This document shows, one piece after another, positions 1 to 8,666 of a stretch of DNA of 64,000 bases. A program made the position numbers and the translations under genes. Positions within the stretch are counted from its first letter, which is position 1. Every line of letters begins with the position of its first letter. The notes below the pieces were generated by a model. That model did no database searches and was not told the origin of the DNA. It saw nothing but the letters and a program-made list of their open reading frames with translations. The stretch is from Spirochaetales bacterium (GTDB lineage Bacteria; Spirochaetota; Spirochaetia; SZUA-6; RPPD01), in the NCBI GenBank assembly GCA_016930675.1, contig JAFGGG010000004.1:124001-188000 (forward strand), in the 5' to 3' direction.

Positions 1-1
1 A

Positions 2-211
2 GGCGATATGCCCTTAAGGATCGCGCATAAGGATGATACTACCGTAAACGCATTCCTGGATAAGTGTGATGTGTGTATAAATATAATTATCGAATGGATG
101 CGTAAAAACAAGGTGCCGTTCATCGTGGTTGATAATAATGGTGAACTGGAGCATTCATTTAAAGAGCTGGTGGATAAAATGTCGGGTAATGAACTCGTCA
201 AAATAATATAA
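2..211 (+). CDS. C-terminal fragment, possible P-loop kinase-like protein
   Basis: The reading frame is open from the left edge and stops at 209-211, so only about 69 C-terminal residues are visible. The end contains a pattern FIVVDNNGELEHSFKELV, which resembles the tail of nucleotide/nucleoside kinase folds such as dephospho-CoA kinase, where an (I/V)DNxGxLE segment is followed by a helix. That is only a weak similarity; a sulfotransferase or other P-loop protein is also possible. The gene lies 21 bases upstream of asnB on the same strand, so it probably belongs to the same glycan operon. No catalytic motif is inside the window. Confidence 0.4.
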   Translation, partial: GDMPLRIAHKDDTTVNAFLDKCDVCINIIIEWMRKNKVPFIVVDNNGELEHSFKELVDKMSGNELVKII

Positions 212-232
212 CAGTAAAGTAAAGGCAAGTTT

Positions 233-2134
233 GTGTGCGGTATAAGCGGATTCTGTGATTTTACCTTAAAATCAAATAAAGATATCCTTATAAAAATGAC
301 GAATGCACTGGAGCATCGCGGACCCGATGATATGGGATGCAGTCTGCTTAAGAACGATTATGCTCAAATAGGTCTGGGAAACCGCAGGCTGGCTATTTTG
401 GATGTGACCGAAAAGGGTCACCAACCTATGTTTTTTAAGAATCTCGTAATAGTGCACAACGGTGAAATATATAATTTCCATGAAATAAAAAAGCAGCTGG
501 AAAATTCCGGATATGCATGTGAGTCCCATTCGGATACGGAAGTGATTTTACAATCATTTCATAAATGGCACACACATTGCGTCGATCGTTTTATAGGTAT
601 GTTCGCCTTCGTCCTGTTAGATAAAAAAGAAGACAAACTTTATTTGTTCAGGGACAGAGCGGGCGTCAAACCTCTGTATTATTATTGGCATAATGATCTG
701 TTTGTTTTCGCGTCGGAGTTAAAGAGTATGCATATGCATCCCCGGTTTAAGAAGAAAATAAATACCGATGCCTTGGCATTATATCTGGGTTACGGATACA
801 TTCCGGCTCCATATTCTATTTTTGAGAATACATTTAAACTGTTACCCGGCCACTACGCTATACTGGATTTAAAAAACAGGAATCTGAGAGCATATAAGTA
901 TTGGGATGTGCTTGATTACTATAACAAGCCTGTACTTGATATTTCAGAACAAGAAGCTGCTGGGCAAATGGAAAATATATTCAAATCGGCTTTCCGGCAC
1001 CGGATGGTGTCGGATGTTCCGGTAGGCGTTTTTTTAAGCGGAGGTTACGACAGTTCAACGGTCGCCGCGATTTTACAGAAAAACCAGACTGAAAAATTGA
1101 AAACGTTTACAATAGGATTCCATGAACAGGCATATAATGAGGCTCCATACGCAAAGAAAATCGCGGAGTATCTGGGAACGGATCATCATGAACATTATTG
1201 TACGAAACAGGACGCGTTTGAGATAATAAAAACTCTGCCCTATATATACGACGAACCGTTCGGAGATAAATCGGCAATACCGACTGTACTTGTAAGTGCC
1301 ATGGCCAGAAATAAAGTAAAAGTCGCGCTGTCGGCCGACGCGGGTGATGAAAGTTTTGCCGGGTATAATAAATATAAATATGTGTTGGATACTTATGTGC
1401 TTTTTAAAAAATTGCCCGGCTCAATGAAAAAGGGATTAAGCAATATGCTTGAGATCACCGATCCCGCTGTGCTGCCTGTTTTAAACCGGTTGTATAATTT
1501 TTCGGTGCGCTATGGGAAAATAAAAAATATGCTTTCGGCCGTGACAATTAGTGAGAGTATGAAATTCATAAGTCAGATATTCCTGAAAAAAGATTTAAAT
1601 GACATGCTGTGCTTTGAATATAAGGAATTATCCACGTATTTCGATGAAGATAATTTCAATCATGAAAGAGATTATATTAATAATATGCTGGCAATTGATT
1701 ATAAAACGTATATGACGGATGACGTGCTGGTGAAAGTTGACAGGGCCGCCATGTCCGTAAGCCTGGAGGGAAGAGATCCGCTTTTGGATCACAGAATAAT
1801 TGAATTTGCCGCGCAGTTGCCCGCTTCGTATAAATATCGCGGGAATACGAGAAAGTGGCTGTTAAAAGAGATTGCTCATAAGTATATTCCGAAAAAACTA
1901 TTGGCAAGACCCAAAATGGGTTTCGGAGTCCCCATAGAGTTATGGTTTAAAGAAGAATTAAATGAATATATCTATGAGTATTTATCAAAGCAAAGGATCG
2001 ACAGTGAGGGACTTTTTGACAGCGCGTATATAACAAAACTGCGTGATTCTTATCTGGCGGGGAAAAAGGTGAGCATCATGAAAATCTGGGTACTGCTTAT
2101 GTTCGAGATGTGGTATGAAACATGGATGAATTAA
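233..2134 (+). CDS. asnB: Asparagine synthase (glutamine-hydrolysing)
   Basis: This 633-residue protein should transfer amide nitrogen from glutamine to an aspartate-type carboxylate using ATP. It starts at a GTG that places Cys2 directly after the initiator, as needed for the N-terminal-nucleophile class II glutaminase. The glutaminase part includes RRLAILD (51-57) and HNGEIYN (75-81). The synthetase part carries the ATP-pyrophosphatase loop SGGYDSS (269-275) and a DAGDESFAGY stretch near residue 365. Length matches the AsnB family. AsnB-like proteins are frequent in capsule/O-antigen clusters, where they may amidate uronic acids; with glycosyltransferases directly downstream, that role is as likely as making free asparagine. 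Confidence 0.92.
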   Translation: MCGISGFCDFTLKSNKDILIKMTNALEHRGPDDMGCSLLKNDYAQIGLGNRRLAILDVTEKGHQPMFFKNLVIVHNGEIYNFHEIKKQLENSGYACESHSDTEVILQSFHKWHTHCVDRFIGMFAFVLLDKKEDKLYLFRDRAGVKPLYYYWHNDLFVFASELKSMHMHPRFKKKINTDALALYLGYGYIPAPYSIFENTFKLLPGHYAILDLKNRNLRAYKYWDVLDYYNKPVLDISEQEAAGQMENIFKSAFRHRMVSDVPVGVFLSGGYDSSTVAAILQKNQTEKLKTFTIGFHEQAYNEAPYAKKIAEYLGTDHHEHYCTKQDAFEIIKTLPYIYDEPFGDKSAIPTVLVSAMARNKVKVALSADAGDESFAGYNKYKYVLDTYVLFKKLPGSMKKGLSNMLEITDPAVLPVLNRLYNFSVRYGKIKNMLSAVTISESMKFISQIFLKKDLNDMLCFEYKELSTYFDEDNFNHERDYINNMLAIDYKTYMTDDVLVKVDRAAMSVSLEGRDPLLDHRIIEFAAQLPASYKYRGNTRKWLLKEIAHKYIPKKLLARPKMGFGVPIELWFKEELNEYIYEYLSKQRIDSEGLFDSAYITKLRDSYLAGKKVSIMKIWVLLMFEMWYETWMN

Positions 2135-2151
2135 TACAAGATAAATAACTC

Positions 2152-3252
2152 ATGATAAAGATAGTATTTATAATATCAACCCTTCACGGCGGCGGTGCTC
2201 AGAAAGTTCTTTTAAATATACTAGAAAAAATAAATAAGAAAAAATATGAAGTATCATTAATTTCAATTAGAGATAAACAATCTAAATATAATGAATGTCT
2301 TTCTGAAATCGAAGTAATATATTTGAATGTAAGACGGTCACGGTATAGTATATTTAAAATCATAAAAATACTAAGAAAGATTAAACCGCACATAATATTC
2401 TCTACTTTGGCATATATTAATTTTATAGTAATAATAAGCAGATTATTTGTAGGCGTAAATACAAAATATATCGCGCGAGAGACCATCGTCACAAAATCGC
2501 ATCTGGAATCGCATAATAATCTCATTAGACTCATTTATAAATATCTATTTAGATTATTGTATAAAAAATACGATATCATAATCTGCCAATCAAATGATAT
2601 GAAAAGCGATCTCCAGGATGAATATTTGATTGATGAAAAAAAGCTGGTAGTTATCAATAATCCCATAGATTTCGCATATATCAATAAAAACCTGAAAGTA
2701 AAGAGTAATTTTTTATTTGATAAAACAAAAAAAAATATTGTCGGCGTCGGACGATTGACCTATCAAAAAGGCTTCGATTTATTGATAAAAGCGTTTGCGT
2801 TAATAAATCGGGATGATATGTGTTTGCATATTATAGGGCAAGGCGAAGACGAGACCGAATTAAAAGAATTGTGCATCACATTAAATGTTAATAAAGATGT
2901 TCGGTTTTGGGGGTATCAGGAGAATCCGTATATATTTATGAAGCAGGCCGATGTTTTCGTGTTGAGTTCCCGCTATGAAGGCTTTCCCAATGTTGTTTTG
3001 GAGGCTATGGCCTGCGGTACGCGGGTCGTGGCTTTTAACTGCCCGGGAGGATTGAATGAGATTATCACGCAGGGCATAAACGGGTGGCTGGTTGAGCCGG
3101 AGCATATTGACGAGATGGCGAAAACCGTAGAGCGCGCTTTGCGCACCCCATTGAATCCGGAAAAAATAAAACAGTCCGTCCGGACGCGCTACAGAGATGA
3201 AATAATTGTCGGACAATACGAAGATATATTTCAAAGAACCGTTGATGGATGA
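2152..3252 (+). CDS. Glycosyltransferase family 4
   Basis: This 366-residue protein looks like a retaining GT-B glycosyltransferase of family GT4 that adds one sugar to the lipid-linked glycan at the inner membrane face. The N-terminus has the acceptor-side glycine motif HGGGAQKVL. The C-terminal donor domain has VGVGRLTYQKGFDLL and the family signature YEGFPNVVLEAMACG, an E-x7-E motif. It follows asnB by 17 bases and precedes a GT2 gene by 6 bases, suggesting one operon. The first half is visibly more AT-rich than the neighbours, a hint of separate acquisition. Donor and acceptor sugars cannot be read from the sequence. Confidence 0.88.
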   Translation: MIKIVFIISTLHGGGAQKVLLNILEKINKKKYEVSLISIRDKQSKYNECLSEIEVIYLNVRRSRYSIFKIIKILRKIKPHIIFSTLAYINFIVIISRLFVGVNTKYIARETIVTKSHLESHNNLIRLIYKYLFRLLYKKYDIIICQSNDMKSDLQDEYLIDEKKLVVINNPIDFAYINKNLKVKSNFLFDKTKKNIVGVGRLTYQKGFDLLIKAFALINRDDMCLHIIGQGEDETELKELCITLNVNKDVRFWGYQENPYIFMKQADVFVLSSRYEGFPNVVLEAMACGTRVVAFNCPGGLNEIITQGINGWLVEPEHIDEMAKTVERALRTPLNPEKIKQSVRTRYRDEIIVGQYEDIFQRTVDG

Positions 3253-3258
3253 TAGCCA

Positions 3259-4149
3259 GTGAAAAAATATAAATACATGTTCACTGTTTTTACAGCATCC
3301 TATAATCGCGCGCATCTTTTGAACAATGTGTTTACCAGCCTGACGTCACAGACGTATCGGGATTTCGAATGGCTGATCGTGGATGACGGTTCCAATGACA
3401 ATACAAAACAGGTTGTTGAGTCGTTTAAAAATAGAGCTCATTTTCCAATAAACTACATATATCAAAGCAACAGCGGAAAACCGGCCGCGTTCAACCGCGG
3501 AGTAAAACAAGCCGGCGGGCGGTTGTTTTTAACCCTGGATTCGGACGACACGTGTCTGCCCTCGGCGCTTGAAAGATTGCACTTCTATTGGAAGAGTATT
3601 CCCGCGCGCGAGCGGAATACCTATTCCGCGGTCACTGTATTATGTATGGATGAAAAGGGGAATGTGGTGGGAACCGAATTCCCCAAGCATACTATTGATT
3701 CCAATTCAATTGAGATCAGGACAAAATATAAGGTAAAGGGAGAGAAGTGGGGTTTCCAACGTACGGATATCTTAAAAAAATATCCCTATCCCATATTTAA
3801 AGGTGAAAAATGGATACCCATGAGTACGGTCTGGTATAAAATCGCTTTGAAGTATAAAACAAGATACGTAAATGAATCATTACGCGTGTACACGCTATCG
3901 GACGACAGTATTACCGTTTCAAATACACGCGTTAAAAATCCGAACGGTACCGCATTCTACTATAATGAAACACTTGCAATGCCTTTTTCCCTAACGAATA
4001 AAATAATAAACGCGATTAACTATGTTCGTTATAATTTTCACGCGCGGCAATCAATTCCATTTATGATTAAAAACTGCAAAATACCCCTGTTGGCAATAAT
4101 AGCCTTACTGCCCGGGTATCTGCTTTTTTCAAGGGATGCAAAGCATTAA
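3259..4149 (+). CDS. Glycosyltransferase family 2
   Basis: This 296-residue GT-A enzyme is a probable inverting glycosyltransferase. It starts with GTG six bases after the previous stop. The N-terminus shows the classic GT2 fold entry FTASYNRAHLL and VDDGSNDNT. The metal/nucleotide-binding acidic motif is LDSDDT, near residue 95. The C-terminus ends in a hydrophobic segment (LLAIIALLPGYLLF) that may sit in or on the membrane. Its last 14 bases overlap the start of the next glycosyltransferase, so translation is probably coupled. The sugar specificity is unknown. Confidence 0.87.
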   Translation: MKKYKYMFTVFTASYNRAHLLNNVFTSLTSQTYRDFEWLIVDDGSNDNTKQVVESFKNRAHFPINYIYQSNSGKPAAFNRGVKQAGGRLFLTLDSDDTCLPSALERLHFYWKSIPARERNTYSAVTVLCMDEKGNVVGTEFPKHTIDSNSIEIRTKYKVKGEKWGFQRTDILKKYPYPIFKGEKWIPMSTVWYKIALKYKTRYVNESLRVYTLSDDSITVSNTRVKNPNGTAFYYNETLAMPFSLTNKIINAINYVRYNFHARQSIPFMIKNCKIPLLAIIALLPGYLLFSRDAKH

Positions 4150-5320
4150 AAAACAACACGCGACATTTCTTATAAATTCACTATGCGCGGGAGGTGCCGA
4201 AAGAGTTGTAAATATAATGGCTTCACAATTATACAAGCAAGGATGGAACGTAACGGTTATCTGTCTGGAAAAAGACATGTTTTATCATCCGCCGTCTGGA
4301 GTCAAGCTGATATATCTGAAATCAAAAAGCGCTTATTCAATATTGTCGTTTAAGTTATTCGAACTATTTTATTTTGCATTTAGACTGCGCAATATTGTTC
4401 GGAAAAAAGATATTAAGATTGTACAGAGTCATCTGTTCAGAGCAAATTATGTGAATCTTTTGGCTAAAATATTAGGCGCGGGGCACAAGGCCCAGGTTGT
4501 AAATACGGTGGCCGTAGGATCAAAATATAAAAACAAAAACCTGAAATCGTTTTTTAACCTAAGTCTGATTAAAATGCTTTATCCGGCAGCGGATAAAGTA
4601 ATATTCAAATCAATGTCGATGGCGCATGATTTTAAGGAGCGTTTTCGGGTAAATATGAATCATGTTATAATCAATAATCCATGTGATATCAAAATGATAG
4701 AGAGGCTGTCGGGAAAAAAAGATTGCAATCTGTCAATAGCCGTAGACAGCAACACCATAATAGCCGTGGGCAGGTTTGAAAAACATAAACATTATGAACT
4801 GCTTGTTACGGTTTTCAAGCGGTTATTGGCTGATTTTCCTCTGTTAAATTTGCTTATAATCGGAGACGGCCCGGAAAGACCAAAAATCAGGGAATTGGTG
4901 AATACGCTTAATATTACAAAACAGGTACGCCTTCCGGGAAGAATAGAAAATCCTTTTTATTTTTTGGCGAGGGCGGGTATGTATGTATCCTGCTCTGAAA
5001 GCGAGGGTTTCCCGAACGCGTTATTGGAAGCTATGGCCTGCGGTTTACCGGTTATTTCCAGCGACTGTTTATCGGGACCGCGCGAAATACTGTCCCCCGA
5101 CAGCAATCAGCTTGAAAGGCTTGAAAGCGGTTATGAAAAAGCGAAATACGGTATTCTTTTCGCGGTAAATCATAAAGACGCGTTGAACAAAGCAATAGCT
5201 GAATTAATGACCGACAAAGCGCTTTATGGGCGCTACAGGGAAAAAAGCAAACAACGGGTAAACGATTATAAATTGGACAGGGTTATTGAAAGGTATAAGT
5301 CAATATTAAAATCAACGTAA
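4136..5320 (+). CDS. Glycosyltransferase family 4
   Basis: This 394-residue GT-B enzyme carries an N-terminal LCAGGAERVV motif, typical of GT4 proteins in capsule and O-antigen loci. The donor-binding half has AVGRFEKHKHYELL, IGDGPER and the E-x7-E signature SEGFPNALLEAMACG. It overlaps the preceding GT2 gene by 14 bases. It presumably adds a sugar of the repeat unit on the cytoplasmic side; the sugar cannot be deduced. The length is normal for the family and I see no broken motif. Confidence 0.88.
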   Translation: MQSIKKQHATFLINSLCAGGAERVVNIMASQLYKQGWNVTVICLEKDMFYHPPSGVKLIYLKSKSAYSILSFKLFELFYFAFRLRNIVRKKDIKIVQSHLFRANYVNLLAKILGAGHKAQVVNTVAVGSKYKNKNLKSFFNLSLIKMLYPAADKVIFKSMSMAHDFKERFRVNMNHVIINNPCDIKMIERLSGKKDCNLSIAVDSNTIIAVGRFEKHKHYELLVTVFKRLLADFPLLNLLIIGDGPERPKIRELVNTLNITKQVRLPGRIENPFYFLARAGMYVSCSESEGFPNALLEAMACGLPVISSDCLSGPREILSPDSNQLERLESGYEKAKYGILFAVNHKDALNKAIAELMTDKALYGRYREKSKQRVNDYKLDRVIERYKSILKST

Positions 5321-5338
5321 TAAGAGTCAAATGAAATA

Positions 5339-6187
5339 ATGAAATCTTTTTTAGCTAAAATGCATTACTACTGGAAAAGACTAAAAAAAAACAGGCATCC
5401 CTTTAAATATACAATCGGGAAATTATTGGTTTTAACCGGACTGAGTCCTCTCTTTTATATCAGGCGAAGGGATTACAGCTTGAGATTTTATCCGACCGCG
5501 CTTTCACTCTCCTTGTGGGCCGATCCGCGGCAAAGAATAAACGATACGCTTTTTTTACGCAGGTATCTGAGAAGCGGAGACATCATGATCGATGTGGGGG
5601 CGAATATCGGGAGCATTGCGTTAGCGGCATCCGCATTCGTGGGTGAGCGGGGTAAAGTATACGCGTTTGAAGCGAACCCCAGAATATACGCTTACCTGAA
5701 AAAAAATATTTTGATCAACAGGAGAAAAAATATCATTATCCATAATTACGCGGTCGGGGAAAAGCAGGGTGTTATTAATTTTAGCGATACAAAAAGTGAC
5801 GACATGAACAGGATAGTGGAAGATCCGAAGGCCGTATGCATAAAAATGATTTCTCTGGACAGCCTGCTTCCCCAGCAGGAAAAAATCCAGCTTCTGAAAA
5901 TAGACGTCGAAGGGTATGAGAAATTCGTAATTCAGGGAGCAAGGCGCATATTGAAAAATGTGGATTGTATTTTATTTGAAGCCGATGAAAAGCATTATAA
6001 GAATTACGGGTACTCATTTCGGCAGATTCATGATGTGTTACACAAACAAGAATTCAAGGTATACGGCTTGTCGGATGATGGAAACGATCTGATGCCAATT
6101 GATAAGAATCATAAATTAATAAATTGTTGCAATCTATTGGCCGTAAAAAATAAGGAGCTGGTAATAAAAAGACTTAAGGGGAAATAA
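5339..6187 (+). CDS. FkbM-family SAM methyltransferase
   Basis: This 282-residue protein belongs to the FkbM methyltransferase family, which O-methylates sugars or polyketides using S-adenosylmethionine. The SAM-binding motif I is IDVGANIG (84-91), followed by the acidic ribose-binding motif AFEANP. A typical FkbM segment LLKIDVEGYE lies near residue 185. The first 50 residues are basic and may contact the membrane. It sits between a GT4 gene and a hydrolase in a tightly spaced operon, so methyl decoration of the glycan is the likely task. Confidence 0.87.
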   Translation: MKSFLAKMHYYWKRLKKNRHPFKYTIGKLLVLTGLSPLFYIRRRDYSLRFYPTALSLSLWADPRQRINDTLFLRRYLRSGDIMIDVGANIGSIALAASAFVGERGKVYAFEANPRIYAYLKKNILINRRKNIIIHNYAVGEKQGVINFSDTKSDDMNRIVEDPKAVCIKMISLDSLLPQQEKIQLLKIDVEGYEKFVIQGARRILKNVDCILFEADEKHYKNYGYSFRQIHDVLHKQEFKVYGLSDDGNDLMPIDKNHKLINCCNLLAVKNKELVIKRLKGK

Positions 6188-6189
6188 AA

Positions 6190-7491
6190 ATGATTGTAAA
6201 AAACAAAAAATACATGTTTATCGCGCTTAGTGCTGGTGCTCTGATTATGATGTTTGTATGCGGAATGCTGGTGCAAAAGTACAATGTCCTTGCAAAGCTT
6301 TCAAACGCATTGTCCGGTTCTGCTCTTGATTATGCAAAGGATGTCGATCAGGAACTGATTGATGCGTTCGGAATACCCGCTCAGATTTATGAAGAAAAAT
6401 CGCATTATATTTATTCGACGCAGCCGGAAAGAAGCCAGCTTGCCGGTAGTAAATTCAAAGATTACCGTTATTACTGGCATTATAAAGAGGTGGCGGATTA
6501 TTTGACTTCGGATGATGTTAAACAAAAGTCGAAGAGGATTCATGATGATTTTTGGTTAACACAAGCGGATACGCTTACTGAATATGTAGAAGCCATGGAA
6601 GAAAAAAAACAGTTTCTCAAGGAAACTATCGGGATTAAGGATCTACCGGAAAATGGAAAGGTATTAAGTGATGTCAATATATATAAAGATGGGGTATGTA
6701 CGGTTAATGAAGTGCGAATGCAAAGCAGAATAAAGTCTATTTCCGTTCCGCTTTATATTGCAAAACCGATTGATCCAAACGTAAAAGGAGTTGTAATCGC
6801 ACTGCATGGGTTTTCCGGCTCTCCGGAGAAGGTGTTGGGTTTGGAAGCAAGAGACTATACAAGGCAGTTCGGAAAAGAGCTGGTAAAAAACGGCTATGTG
6901 GTATTCGCCCCGTATGTGTTAAACAGTGGTGATAAAAATACGAACATCTCATGTCTGGGCATGCTCTATTCACAACATACATTTTATTCGATTGATCTGC
7001 AAAAATTATTGTCCGTTGTGGATTATATTAAAGCTGATGCGGAATTAAAAAAATTACCCCTGACAGTTTACGGTATCTCATACGGTGGTATGTTGTCTGT
7101 ATTATTTGGGAGTATTGATAATAGAATTGATATTGTCATTTCCAGCGGAGCCTTACAATCGGCTCATGCCTTTCTTGAACAATACTATAGGCTTGAAAAA
7201 AATATTACAAGGCCGTTTCATGTGATATTTAATAATGCATATCAAATATATTTCAATTATTCCGATTTCGCTCGACTCATCTATCCCCGTCCTTTAATTA
7301 TTGAATACGGCGCGTTTGATGAAAATCCCGGCTCGGCTGCGGAATGGAAAAATATGGAAAACATCTACAAGCAGTTTGATATGATCGATAAGCTAAAGCT
7401 TGTATGGTTCAAAGGTTATCACGAGACGGCTCCCGTAATAACCATTCCCGTGCTGAATGATCTGGTTAATAATCTATCAAGAAAATATTAA
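6190..7491 (+). CDS. Membrane-anchored alpha/beta hydrolase, prolyl-oligopeptidase-like
   Basis: This 433-residue protein has an N-terminal hydrophobic anchor (about residues 8-27), so most of it probably faces the periplasm. The C-terminal 240 residues form an alpha/beta-hydrolase domain with an oxyanion-region HGFSGS, a nucleophile elbow GISYGG with Ser297, a likely acid in FDENPG near 373, and a catalytic His in GYHETAP near 413. The N-terminal 170 residues are unassigned. It starts 2 bases after the FkbM gene. In a glycan operon it could be an acetyl-xylan-esterase-like deacylase or a peptidase; the substrate is unknown. Confidence 0.75.
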   Translation: MIVKNKKYMFIALSAGALIMMFVCGMLVQKYNVLAKLSNALSGSALDYAKDVDQELIDAFGIPAQIYEEKSHYIYSTQPERSQLAGSKFKDYRYYWHYKEVADYLTSDDVKQKSKRIHDDFWLTQADTLTEYVEAMEEKKQFLKETIGIKDLPENGKVLSDVNIYKDGVCTVNEVRMQSRIKSISVPLYIAKPIDPNVKGVVIALHGFSGSPEKVLGLEARDYTRQFGKELVKNGYVVFAPYVLNSGDKNTNISCLGMLYSQHTFYSIDLQKLLSVVDYIKADAELKKLPLTVYGISYGGMLSVLFGSIDNRIDIVISSGALQSAHAFLEQYYRLEKNITRPFHVIFNNAYQIYFNYSDFARLIYPRPLIIEYGAFDENPGSAAEWKNMENIYKQFDMIDKLKLVWFKGYHETAPVITIPVLNDLVNNLSRKY

Positions 7492-7495
7492 GATC

Positions 7496-8599
7496 ATGAA
7501 AATATGCTACATTGTTACTCGCATCGATGAAATCGGAGGTGCACAAATACATGTGCGCGACCTGGCCTGTATGATGTCGCAGGCAGGTCACGAAGTATGC
7601 GTGATTTCCGGTGGAAACTGTGATACGCGTTACCTTGAGCAACTTGAGAAAAAGCAGATCATGGTATACCGGTTGAAACGGCTGGTCAGAGAAATCAATA
7701 TCATCAGCGACTGGTTGGCCGTAATGCGGATTACTGAAATACTGCGTAAAGAAAAGCCGGATGTGCTTTCACTTCACGCTTCAAAAGCGGGATTTATAGG
7801 GAGGATCGCAGGGAAAATATGCGGAATCGCTACCTTGTTTACGGCTCACGGCTGGAGTTTTTCCGAGGGTGTATCGTGGCTAAAAAGACTGTTCTATGCT
7901 GCGGCCGAAAAAATGGTTTCATATCTGGCCGCTAAGATTATTAATGTCAGCAATTATGATAAAAAGCTGGCCTTAAGGTACGGTATTGTGCCTTTCTATA
8001 AATGCACGGTTATTCATAATGGAATGCCGGATATCGCCCCCGGTCTTTTGGCTAAGCAGTCCGCGGAATTCTGCCGCATTGTAATGACCGCGCGTTTTGC
8101 TCCGCAAAAGGATCATGCGTTACTGCTTTCAGTGCTGAAGGATTTTAAGAACCTGCAATGGCATTTGGATTTAATCGGAACCGGACCGTTAGAGTCTGAT
8201 ATCAAAGGTATGGTAAAAGAATTGGGAATGCGGAAGCGGGTGACTTTTCACGGGCAGACGCATCAGGTAGAAGAGATTTTAAGTAAAGCCCACCTGTTTG
8301 TACTCACAAGCAATTGGGAGGGCTTGCCGCGCAGTATCATTGAGGCCCTGAGAGCCGGTCTGCCCGTAATAGCGAGTGACGTCGGAGGAGTAGCGGAACT
8401 CATTGAGCACGGTAAAACCGGGTATCTTATTCCGCGCTCGGACGGCACAAAGCTTGCGGAATATTTAGGTTTGCTTCTCACTGATCCTCAACGGAGAGCG
8501 CGTATGGGAAGGGAATCAAGAAAAAAGTATATGAAGGATTTTACTTTCGCTAATATGTATGAAAGAACAGTTACGGTTTATAAAGAATTGACTTCTTAG
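7496..8599 (+). CDS. Glycosyltransferase family 4
   Basis: This 367-residue GT-B glycosyltransferase has the N-terminal motif EIGGAQIHV and the donor-site signature WEGLPRSIIEALRAG, an E-x7-E motif. I place the start at ATG 7496, giving MKICYIVTRIDEIGG, the usual beginning for the family. An in-frame ATG at 7457 would add 13 residues overlapping the previous gene and is less likely. The gene follows the hydrolase by 4 bases. It resembles O-antigen and exopolysaccharide GT4 enzymes; its sugar is not determinable. Confidence 0.87.
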   Translation: MKICYIVTRIDEIGGAQIHVRDLACMMSQAGHEVCVISGGNCDTRYLEQLEKKQIMVYRLKRLVREINIISDWLAVMRITEILRKEKPDVLSLHASKAGFIGRIAGKICGIATLFTAHGWSFSEGVSWLKRLFYAAAEKMVSYLAAKIINVSNYDKKLALRYGIVPFYKCTVIHNGMPDIAPGLLAKQSAEFCRIVMTARFAPQKDHALLLSVLKDFKNLQWHLDLIGTGPLESDIKGMVKELGMRKRVTFHGQTHQVEEILSKAHLFVLTSNWEGLPRSIIEALRAGLPVIASDVGGVAELIEHGKTGYLIPRSDGTKLAEYLGLLLTDPQRRARMGRESRKKYMKDFTFANMYERTVTVYKELTS

Positions 8600-8666
8600 T
8601 AAGCAATCCATATAATCATGACGTAGAGTTTTAAAATAAACTTGTACAAATAATCGTAAATTAATA

